Positions 51,000 to 61,500 of a stretch of DNA of 64,000 nt are shown here, in pieces. The notes below the pieces were generated by a model. It had not been told where the DNA came from and made no database searches. It worked only from the letters and a program-made list of their open reading frames with translations. The DNA is from Trichomonas tenax. Lineage: Eukaryota > Parabasalia > Trichomonadida > Trichomonadidae. Position numbers and translations under genes: made by a program. The DNA is taken from NCBI GenBank assembly GCA_023091735.1, contig JALKBU010000060.1:1-64000 (forward strand), in the 5' to 3' direction. How positions within the stretch are numbered: position 1 is the first letter of the stretch; each line of letters opens with the position of its first letter.

Positions 51000-51874
51000 G
51001 CCTCTTAAAAGTAAATAACAATCGTCACAATATTGAAAATACTTTCGTCACTTCAATCGTTTGGCAGTGCTGTTTTTATTACTCAAAGTTCATCAATTTT
51101 AAATTTACAAAATACCGCATTTTTAAATTTAACAGCAACAAAAACATTCTGGTACATTGACCGAAACTTTGGCAATAGTGTCTTTTTCCATATTGGTTCT
51201 AATTTTTTTGCAAATCAACTAATTATCGAAAGCTGTACCAGAAAGGGAAGAGCAGTTACTTCTTCGAGTGTTGAACCAAGTAATGATAATTTCCCACAAA
51301 TCAACTATTCAACACTTTCGAACTTAGAGATTCCTGACCATTTTATATATATATCCATCTTTATGGCAATATTCAATTCAACAATATTAATGGTACAGCA
51401 TTAAACTCTTTAGGTACAACAGCCCCACATGCAGGATATGGAGCCTACTGCCTGTATCAGGCATATTGCCACTTTTCTAATATGACTGGTGATGGTGTTT
51501 TTGGTCGTCAACTAACTCTAAATCCAGTTACAATAAATCATATAATTTTGATTAAAAATCATCCATCATATGTCCTCGCTAATTCAAGAGCATTTATAAA
51601 TATATATGACTCTGTATTCTTCGAAAACGATTGCAATATTTTACAGAACATAATATTTATTAATTGCCAATATGATAAAACATTTGGAATTGCAACAAGC
51701 AAAGGTTGTGTTCAAATATATAAATATGACGATATATTACTCATCGGGGCCATTCCAAATTTAATCAAAAACTTGCAAATAATTAAGAATGTTTGTAGTA
51801 TTAAATATGCAAAAGATATATCGAACACTATTCATTGTTTTGTTCATTCTATGTTAACAGTTTATGAATCATAA
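51000..51874 (+). pseudogene. Array unit E, one TA-slippage frameshift
   Basis: The first frame (51033-51404) carries LSSLQSFGSAVFITQSS and FFHIGSNFFANQLIIESC. The second frame (51482-51874) carries TGDGVFGRQLTLNPVTINHI and NCQYDKTFGIATSKGCVQI. They are joined by a segment that fits unit C only if one TA unit of the TATATATATAT run at 51344-51354 is extra. No other break is seen in the body of the copy, but the start is degraded and has no ATG. Confidence 0.7.
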
Positions 51875-54800
51875 TATTTTCTTTTTATATTTAATGTATT
51901 TCATTTTCACTCTGAGGAGATACTCTAAATAATTCATCTGCGATTCTACATGCTCTGTTATTGCTATAAAGCAAAAAAGAAATTGCCTATCATAAATATC
52001 GATGTTCATCAGCCTCATCAATAGAAAGTATGAATAGAATATATTGATAATGTATCGTAGAAACATCAATAAACTCGCCTATATATAGACAACGACGCAA
52101 ATTATCCATAAGGGAGCGAGGTCTCAAATTAATGTTATAAGATTGAATATTTTTCACAATTTCAGAAAGCTTTGATATTGCAAATATACGGAGATCATTG
52201 GCAGCTTAGTTTGATTCTAATGTCAATAACTCGAAATAGAAATGTATTCAAAATTGTGAAGATCCCTGTCAAATAATACGAGACCCTTGAAAAATCAATC
52301 AAGATTAAAACCATTAAATCTCGCATGAAGAGATGATGTAGTAACTGAATATCACAAAATTATCAAGAAATAATAATTTCCAAAAATTCGCTCATAAATA
52401 AATCAATTTTAATGCGAAATTTAGATAAACTATCATGTGTATAAATCAGATCTGAAGTTAAAATTAAAATCCCCTTTAAAATATTTTCCCACCCCAAAAA
52501 AAATTAAATTCAAAATATGGTCTTTATCTATAGCGGAATAAAATTAAAACAACTTTTCCAAAGTCGCCCTTTTTATTTTTTCTTCCCTCTAACATTGTCT
52601 CAAAATCGATATTGAATGCAATGTGATATATAATATTTGTATGATAATGTTTCTATTTTGGTGAAAAATGGTCTATTTTGGAAGTTAAAAAAATCGGGCC
52701 TTCGGCATGTACACTAATAAACTAATCCAGCGGAATATCAAAGATGTCCTGAATTTCTTTTCCAAACCAAGGCTATTGGATCTCGTGACTGATGAATTTT
52801 AAAAGTTAAATTTATTCATAATCATCCAGAAGATCTAACATTATTTTCTTACAAGCGGCACAACAGCGGACGCGATTTGTATCACATGTCAAGAATTACA
52901 TTTACCAAAGCAAAATCAGTTCTCATTTTACGTGTACAATCAACGTTCATTAAGCAATTATCGAAACTCTTTGTAAAAAGTTGTTCAAGCTCGACAACAT
53001 AGTAACAATCATTATGTTAATACTACTAACATCATTCAAGAGTACACCAAGCAAAATCCTTCAGATTTGATTTTCTTTCATGTTGCCAATATTGAAGATC
53101 CAGAAAATCTTATTTTTTATTTTGCTGATGCAAGAACTGATAGACAATCCAAATTTTTATCGTCTTTTTCGCTTTATTTTGAGAAGCAGCCTTTTCGGCA
53201 TTAAAGTATCAATATTATGACCAACAACTTATGTTGCAATGACCAGTGGCTGATATGGAATCTGGCTCAATGCATAAATGCATTGGTTACAAAAAGTTGG
53301 TTAATTAGCATTTGAGATTCTTTTTGAAAACATGATTGTTGATACTCTTATATGTATATCTTTATTATATGAGCAATGCTTATTGTGATATTGATGTGAT
53401 TAGAATGATAGCACAATATTTACTTATTTTGAATATTGTATTATTTCAAAAATTTGTGTTTTTTATGTTTTGTCATGCACAATGCCTATCACATATACTG
53501 TAGATGAGTTTTTTATTTGTTTCATGCCTCTGTTATTGATATTGAGTGTGTTTCAAGTTGATGTGGTATCAACAAAATTGACACTCTAAGGAGTCAATAA
53601 TGGATGATTTTCTTGCTAATACAATGTATATATCTCAAAGATTGCATAGTATAATATATTCACAAGACAGTCTTACATCGAATATTGTGTGTCTGAGTTA
53701 TATAGCACACTTTTATCGCAAAACCAAAGTCTCAAATATGTTCCATATTTGGTAGGGCGAAAACGTGAAAAACAGCGAAAATGCTGTTCTATGCACTCCA
53801 AATCGATTCGGAATTCAATGACACACATTTCTATTGGCTACTTAATCAATTTGGGGTGCATAGAACAGCATTTCAAAATCGACCCAGAATATCGAAATTA
53901 ATTCCCGCCAATACTTTGTTGTAATAATACAGTGCAACTTGTTAACACACTATTTAAGTTTGATTGTGCAACCAACATCTGGTGGGATGAAAAATCAAAA
54001 CTCATCCAATTGTTGTGTTTTGGTCCTCCTTATCGGTTCTTCAGTCATTACACATGTGTAGTGGCTTCAGTAACGAGAAGAAGGACTCAAACACAATATT
54101 ATATAAATCAATGTAAATTATCTGATAAAAATTCATCTATCACTGTGTGCCAATGGTATATGTGGCCTTTTTATTAGATTTCTCAAGCCTTAATGTGCTG
54201 TTGGCGCACAGTTGTTGGAGAAACATGAATCACCAACAAAACTTGTTGTTTTTATCATCTTCTTGGTACACATGTCACTAAATCATGCCATTGGTGACAT
54301 CTGTATGGAAAAGAAGACTAAAATAAAAAGTTTTGAAAACATCTCGACTTTGAATATGATTTGAAAGGGTTTTTAACATTCCCATCATTTCGCAGGCCTC
54401 GCTTCAATCATTGCCATTTATAACAACAGCTCCTATATTACTTCCTGATTTTGTTCCTTTAATCAATGAAAAATTAAATATGTTATTTATAACAAATTTT
54501 CTTTCTTATATGAAATACACTTTAGCTCTTTAGTCGATTGTGTGTCTTTCGAAAGAAAATACTGTTTGTAAGTTTATTGACAATAAACAATTTGATGTAA
54601 ATATCAAAGTTTCTGCTTTATTTCAGCTGTGTATGTGTGCATCTGCTTTTTGGCGATGTAATCATGAAGCTCCAAAACTACCTCCAAAATGACTTCCAAT
54701 GTCAGTGGCACTAAAATTGAGATTAATCGAGAGGATGCTGGAAGTTCCAATTCTGTTTGGGGGTTATTTTGGAGGTATAGATTCGACTAATTTTATGATA

Positions 54801-55438
54801 AGCACAATACGCTAGGACAGATAACCCTGATTTTCTAGAAATTAAAAGAATAGCTAGAAATACTAGGCAGAATTTCAAATTATCATGTTGAGTTAGAGAA
54901 TAATGAAAAAATAGAGATGAAAATTTATAAACAATTCATTTTATATCATACTGCATTAATTTTAATGCTATTTTTCCATTGAAAAAAGTTAAATCAAGAA
55001 AAAATCAAAATTTACACCATAAAAAGTTCTCCCCCTCAAAACCCTTAACTCAGACACTTTCAAGAGATTTATTTTGTCTTGGGGAAAAATTCGCATTTTG
55101 GCTCTTTGGGGAAACATTATTGTATGCACATATTTTCATAAAATTAAAAATATCCCCTGTTTATTCGAAATTTCCCCTAAATTTATATTTTCAAATCAAA
55201 ATTGAATATAATGTTATTGGTTATAGATGATGATCATAATTATTAAGATTTATAAAAATTCCCCTGCTTATTTTATAATACCCCTGCAAAAATCAACATA
55301 GCCGAAAACCATAAAATTTCATACTACAACAGATACAAAGTCTAAAAATCGAAGTTTTCCAAGGACGCGTGGTCCAATAAAACGGTTTCACAGAAATGGT
55401 TTTGAATGCGCTTTCAAAAAATTGTGAAGTGAAAAAAA
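51875..55438. other. Remnant-rich spacer between the array and TCTP
   Basis: No intact gene. It contains the 20-mer shared with 21858 (at 52687-52706) and an open 75-codon stretch at 52977-53204 (+) reading NPSDLIFFHVANIEDPENLIFYFADARTD. It also holds a hairpin at 53779-53873 and a decayed stretch at about 54320-54700 (+) with pieces in two frames (YDLKGFLTFPSFRR; ILLPDFVPLINEKLNMLF) and one internal TAG. I recognise none of these proteins. Two similar CCCCTG-TTATT words lie at about 55152 and 55262, upstream of TCTP. Confidence 0.4.
53779..53873. repeat. Long hairpin (30-nt arms, 35-nt loop)
   Basis: The arms 53779-53808 (begins AAATGCTGTTCTATGCAC) and 53844-53873 pair at 28 of 30 positions, one of the two mismatches being G-U in RNA. 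Partial pairing extends outward (GGGCGA with TCGACCC). Confidence 0.85.
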
Positions 55439-55444
55439 TCATTT
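55439..55444 (+). promoter_or_regulatory. Candidate initiator of TCTP (TCATTT)
   Basis: TCATTT matches the trichomonad initiator TCA(+1)Y(T/A). The A at 55441 gives an 11-nt leader to the ATG at 55452, typical for these organisms. Confidence 0.65.
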
Positions 55445-55451
55445 TTTTAAA

Positions 55452-55907
55452 ATGAGGTATTACGCATCTCCAATCGAAGAAGACGAACTTGTTTCCGACG
55501 CCTACAAGCTTGTCCGCAAGGAGGATATTGGCGCTCTCGAGTTCGAGGGTGACTACATCGAAGTCGATGTCGAGGACGGCGAAGTTACAACAAAGCAGTC
55601 TGTCATGAACATCCCACACAACAACAGCCTCCAGAAGCTTGAGCTCACAAAGGCTCAGTTCGGTGCCTGGTGCAAGAAATTCATCCCAGCTCGCAAGGCT
55701 CAGCTTTCTGGCGATGCTCAGATGGAGTTCATGCAGAACGCCAAGAAGTTCGTCACATGGGTTGATCAGAACTTCAAGGAATTCGATTTCTTTGTTGGCC
55801 CAACAAACAATGTTGATGATATGATGCTCTTCTGCAAGCACGACGAGTCCGGCACAAAGCCATACTTCTACCTTATCATCGGATCTTGCCCAGACTACAA
55901 GTATTAA
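55452..55907 (+). CDS. Translationally controlled tumour protein homologue (TCTP)
   Basis: 151 residues from ATG 55452. It is recognised by its colinear TCTP blocks: DELVSDAYKL, then SVMNIPHNNSLQKLELTKAQF (VMN-H-L-----K), then the helical hairpin FMQNAKKFVTWVDQNFKEFDFFVG, and the C-terminal DDMMLFCKHDESGTKPYFYLI. The flexible loop between residues ~40 and 50, which usually carries the first signature and makes the protein ~170 residues, is much shorter here. TCTP is an abundant cytosolic protein linked to growth, microtubules and GTPase signalling. Codons are strongly biased to C- or G-ending forms (AAG, CTC, GTC, TAC), unlike every neighbour, which fits very high expression. The stop is TAAATAAA, combining stop and the TAAA polyadenylation signal. 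Confidence 0.88.
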   Translation: MRYYASPIEEDELVSDAYKLVRKEDIGALEFEGDYIEVDVEDGEVTTKQSVMNIPHNNSLQKLELTKAQFGAWCKKFIPARKAQLSGDAQMEFMQNAKKFVTWVDQNFKEFDFFVGPTNNVDDMMLFCKHDESGTKPYFYLIIGSCPDYKY

Positions 55908-58532
55908 ATAAATATTTTTACTATACCTTTCTAACAAACAAAAACTTTTTTCTTGCTTTTGCAACTTCTAAACTTGGAATTGCACTGTTATATCCAATCA
56001 AATTTATCATCAATGTTTTTGATTTATGTTGAAATAAAACTGACATGGGATCAAATGCTTAGACTTTGGATTTTAAGCATATTCGCTTCATTTTGTTTAG
56101 TCTTTTTGATCTTATTAATTTGGAGATTGAAAATATTCATCATTTGATATAATTTATAATGATCTAGTTATGTGCTGATGGTGGTAATATATTTATGAAA
56201 TAATAATGACTTAAAATGCGAAATAATATTTTCGAAACTTAATAAAACAATAAAAAATCGCAAAAAATATGATTTTTATAAGGATGTCTTTTTGAAAGAT
56301 TATTATGACTTAGAAAATAAAAGTGACAATTATTTAAGGGGTAGTAATAAATAAAGAGGGATAATATTATAAGTTGCAATTAAAATCGGCTATTCGCATC
56401 CTGATTTATGGATCCAAATCTGAAGATAAAATAGATTCTGGGGGATAAAAAATGGACTTCTGGATAAAAGTCTTGAAATAAGAAAGGTAAGGAAACTCTT
56501 AACATTATTTTACCACGGAAACTTCATTCAGTAAAGTTCTTACAGCAAGTTATTAGATTTAATTATCCCGCATCACATTACTCTACAATACATCTAGTAG
56601 TTATTGGGTAAGCAAAGTTATATAAGATGCCAATATAATAAAGTTTAATTTGATATTAAAAATCGACTACATTGTTTATACCTCATAATGATAGGATAAG
56701 CTTATTATACAAAAATATTGATATTCATCACCAAAAACATATACGTAATTTTTCAATAATTTCAAAAAAATATTGGCACATAGGATTTGCTAATTGTTTA
56801 AGTATATTGCTAGCGCCCATTAGTAAGTAAATATATCTAAATGTAACTACAAGAAAGCTGTTACAACTTAAGTTTCGAATTGAAACTCGAGATATATTAT
56901 AGTATCTCGTTATTTTTCATACTGAAGATAGATTGTACTGCTGTGAGCTTATTGAACTATAAATATTAACATCTGGCTGTTTTTGATATTTTCCAAAATT
57001 TTGAAAGTTAATTTAATGAGAATTTAAATATATAACTAACATTCGCACTCATTCTTATTTGCAGATAACTGACTTTTACTAAGACAGCAAGACGCAAACA
57101 GTCGAAAAGCATGCATTTATTTTTTTTGACAATTTGTTTGTAAACATATTACATGTCAAATTCCCAAGTCGCATCAAGACTCTGCAAAAAGACAATCTAG
57201 TTTAGACGCTGTGAAGGGAAATGCCTTTTTTGGTGTTCATTTTGCGTTTATTCAATTTGCTTATCCTTTCAAATTTAGGTGCAAAATGGTGACTAATATT
57301 TTTTTGCAATATCAATACCTATAGTTAATTTGTATCCAAATATTATGCTTATTTCAGAAAAACAGCTTAAAATTAAAGTTATGTGATTCATATCCGATAT
57401 TTTCATCGAGAATAACATATTTAGTATTAAGACATATAATATCTATATATAGGCGAGAATACAGGCTAAACTGTTATTGAGTAAATGCATGTTTCTTGAA
57501 TGCAATTGATCTGAATTCAGATATAATATGCGATATATCGATAAATAAACAATATCATAATATGAGGAATAGACATGTTTTATATTAAACCGGAGGCTAA
57601 ACAAATGAATCCGAGCATGGGAGGCGTTATAAGTCATTTTCCGAAAATGAACGATTTTTTAAAAGTGCCCGTTTTTGCTTGTTTTGTTCAGAACTTCGAT
57701 ATAATTTATCACGAACAAAGCACAGGCGACGCTTCTAATGAGCTCGAAACACATGAAGATTCAAAAAAAATAATTATAGAGAGTTGATAAAGAATATTCT
57801 TCAATAATTGGTTTCTAATAACAAAATTGTTCGGTACCAATCATCAGGAGTATGCAGCATTACGTTCAAAAAGAACAGAAAGTAATTCATGGCAATCAAA
57901 ATCAATATCTCCAACCCTTATTGATTTTGTATTGTTTTGATTTCCAATATATCAACCAAGACTGATTTAAATTCATCGAGAAGATGGATATTCTGATATT
58001 GGAATTCGTCTGAAATTTGATGTTCTCAATCATTACTCCATTGTTGTAATATATTTAATTCTTTTGTTAAATTCACTTTAAGTATATATTAATACCATCA
58101 CAGGTGAACTAGTTATCCAGTAATAATGACGAAATACGAATGTTTTGCATTTTGTTATAATATCTTTGTAATAGCTCAAATACAACTGCAAATAGCATTA
58201 GAAATACTTTGGCTATTTAACAGAAATGGAATTATCCTCATATGAGAGACATTATTTTTTGGAAATACTTCTTTAATGATATTAACCATGTTTGATCTAT
58301 GATTAATCATAAACACAGATAGAAAAAGAACATTTATCATAGACACTAGGCTATATATCTGTGTTTGTTTGATTATTTAGATTTTTAGTAATTTATCTTA
58401 GTTATTGTTAATAAGAGTGGAATCACATATAAAACATATTATATATAAGGCAATATGCTGTTAAAAAGCTACAATATTTAGTAATAATAACAGATATTTA
58501 TTTATACAAGAGAGATATTAATTAATACATTC
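55908..58532. other. 2.6-kb A+T-rich spacer
   Basis: No supported gene. Just after TCTP a frame gives 44 residues from an ATG (about 56013-56147, +) with a strong hydrophobic helix (LWILSIFASFCLVFLILLIW), probably chance. A 70-codon ATG frame at 57575-57787 (+) reads MFYIKPEAKQMNPSMGG and ends THEDSKKIIIES. It looks protein-like but is unrecognised. AAAAGTGACA lies at 56319-56328. Confidence 0.4.
57575..57787 (+). CDS. Unrecognised 70-residue frame
   Basis: ATG-started, ending TGA at 57785-57787, the only TGA end among candidate genes here, which weakens the case. The composition (PSMGGVISHFPKMNDFLKVP, acidic C-terminus) is more protein-like than the surroundings. It may be a piece of a lost gene, since related-looking but broken coding continues to about 58080. 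Confidence 0.2.
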   Translation: MFYIKPEAKQMNPSMGGVISHFPKMNDFLKVPVFACFVQNFDIIYHEQSTGDASNELETHEDSKKIIIES

Positions 58533-61500
58533 TTAAGGTAAAAAGACCATCTTCTTATTCGTGTCGTTGTTTTGCTGGTTTGAGAAGAAAGATGGGAATT
58601 CAGGAATTGGTCCATTGATTCCGAAAATCGAAGGCTGATTGTCTTGTTGTTGTTGCTGCTGCTTTGGCGGCGTTGTTGATGGATTCATCTTTGCAGGAAT
58701 CTTCGATGCAGGAGCCTTAGATCCTGTCTGTGTTGATGAGTTGCTGTTAATAGGAGGCGGTGGAGGTGGAATTGGAGGAAGACTTCCAAACTCACCAGCG
58801 AAGATCGATTGTGCGGGAATGACCGGTGGCGTTGGAAGTCTCTGTGGCTGCTGTGCGCCACCAGCAAAGATTGAGTTAGTTGGAGGCACAGGAAGAGGTG
58901 GTGGTGGAAGTGAAGTCTTTTGTAATTCTGCAAAGAATGATTCTGTCGTGATACCAAAAATTGAGTTCTCTGAGCCTTGTGGTGTTGGTGGACGTGGTGG
59001 AGGAGGTGGAGGCATTCTCTGGACTGGCAGAGGGGGTGGGGGTGGGGCAGATGTTTCCATCTTGATGGTTTTTGGTTTTAAAGGTGCTGACTTGGAAATG
59101 ATCTTGAACATATCTGGATTCTGCTCCTTCATTTTCTCGATCTGAGCCGCTGTCTTCTGCATCGCCAGAATTTTCTCATGTGCAATCTTCTGGTAGTCCG
59201 GGAAGACGAGCTCTATCCTGTGAAGGTCGCCTGGATAGAAATTCATTCTGCGCTTGACAGCGCAGTTTGTGAGAATGACGAACTGAAGCCTTCTCGAGCA
59301 CTTGCTCTGCTGGCCAAGGTATGACTGGAAGGAGGACAACGAGCGAGCCATCGGGATGTCGAAGTAGTTCGGTGATGTGTGCGGAGTGATTCGTCCAAGC
59401 TTTTCTCTCGCCTGGAAACCGAATTGAACGACACCGGTAACTAATGCATAGTCACACTCTATTGTCCATCCTTCTGGTGTGTCTGCGCCTTTAACGAAGT
59501 GCTTGATGCCGTCCGTTGCAAGTGTTCTGATGTGCTTGAGCTGGTTTGTGATGGCTTTATAGTTATCAACGATTGTCTTTGCGAGTGGAAGATTTCCAAC
59601 TTCACGTGGACAGTTCCTTAATTCCGGAGTTATAATCACAGAGTCTTCAGGTCTCTTCGGCCTTCTGAGGATTTCATCGAAAGCAACAAAGAACGGTTGA
59701 ATCATATCCTGCGACTTCATCATCAGTCTTCCGAGAGCTCTAAACTCAGCCCAGTCATTCAAGCCGTTGAGTTGCGGAATGTAGTGATTTCCGGCGACTT
59801 GCATGACAACAGAGACTTCCTTGTTCGTCCACTCTCTAGAGAATGGACCGTTCTTGCATGCTAAGATGATTGGCTTCATGTTCTTGTCGTTCTGGAAGTC
59901 AGTGTCCTTCGCGTGCATTGCAATAGAAAGAACATCGCTTGTGATTGCATTGATGATCGGAACAGAGATCTTTGCAACAATGTCTTTGTCAACTTTGAAT
60001 GCGCTCATCTTCCTCGCGAGTTCAACATAGTTTGTGCCGTGTTCTTGGTATGCGCGAAGGAACTCGAACAAGAAGTGGCTCGGAGTTTCGAAATAGCGTG
60101 GAGGCAAATACGGCTCTTCATGCAAAGCAAGGAATGTTTGGACAATCCATTCTTCTTCGATTCTATCAAGAATTGTCTTCATGTGTTGGCTGATTTGTCT
60201 TGCGAAGATCGGCTTTGAGAAAACAGGCGTTTGGAGGGTTGGTTCATCAGCGAGTTGTTCCTGCCAGAATCCAGGACCATCATCGAATTGATCTGTGAAT
60301 GGAGCGGTGTAATACTCATACCACAAAATTGCGTTTGCAAGGTTATAATGAACGAGAGATTGCTTGTCGATTGTTGTCATGAATTGCAGGAAGACTGCTC
60401 TAGCGAATATATAAACATCATCTGTAGCTTTACCCATTTCTTGAGCAATTCTCTCGAAATCACCAAAGCCTTTCTTTTCCATGTAATCGAGAACTTTGAT
60501 AGCATCAGCACGTTTCCATGTAACAGTTCTTATATCCTGAACGCGTCTGTGCGAGAAAACGGTATCCCAGAAGTCGTTCTCCCTGCATTTTTCGACCATT
60601 TCGCCAAACATATCTTGACACTTTGAATCGCCTGGAACAACAAAGTCGATCTTGTCATGGTTCTGGAGTGCTCCAGCCGCACTGTTTGGCTGTGTTGTGA
60701 TGGCTTCAACTCTGAGATACAGCTCCATCTCTTCGATTGGTGCTGTGTTGTAGTTGAATTGTGGCTCTGTTAAGAATCTGGCGTAAAGAACACTTTCGAG
60801 AGAGTTATCAGTAACCATTCTATAAACTTCTGGTCTAACTTTCCTAGAGAAGAATCGGACAAGTGCATTATCTAATAAAACGTTTGTTCCGATATCGAAA
60901 AAAATGATTTTGTGCGGATTGATGTTTGCGAGTTTTGGAGATGAAAAATCACGAGTCATGAAGATAACTCCTGAATTGAATCTGTCTGGGAAGCTCTCCT
61001 CTCTAATAGGGGATCCAATCATTGCGTTCTTGATGTTCTTCCTGTCCAAGTGATTCATCAAAAGCCTCAGCATTGAGTGATTATCAGCAACAACAATTGT
61101 AAGTTTGTTTGGCTCGATAATGTCTGTTAAATGTGTGACTTTTGCGGAAGACGATGAAAATAGATCTGAATGCTGATCTTGCGATAGAACAGCAATGTTA
61201 AACCTCATTTTGAACTTTTGAATAATGATATCTTCCATTGGACCAATGAGGAAAGGATGAATGTGAGATTTTGTCATCTCAACATAGAGCTGACGAGGAT
61301 CGGCAAGAATTCGGGACCTTGCGTTGCGTAATTTCATGAGTTTAGAAAGCCTGTCGTGAATTTGTCCAGCGATAGCGTTGGTAACAAAAAAAGCATGCTC
61401 TTTGTACGAAAAGTCTGATTCTGTGAAGTTTCTGTTAGAAATTATTATTCTGAAAGGTGGTATAAAGGAATTTGTGTTGGGGACACCCTTAGTATCTACG

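Noticed and set aside
55293..55964. 223-codon minus-strand frame opposite TCTP
   Set aside because: It is a shadow caused by the strong codon bias of TCTP. No family resemblance and no sensible start.
58639..59145. 168-codon plus-strand frame rich in Gly and Cys
   Set aside because: Antisense of the proline- and glutamine-rich tail of the CHD-like protein, compositional only.
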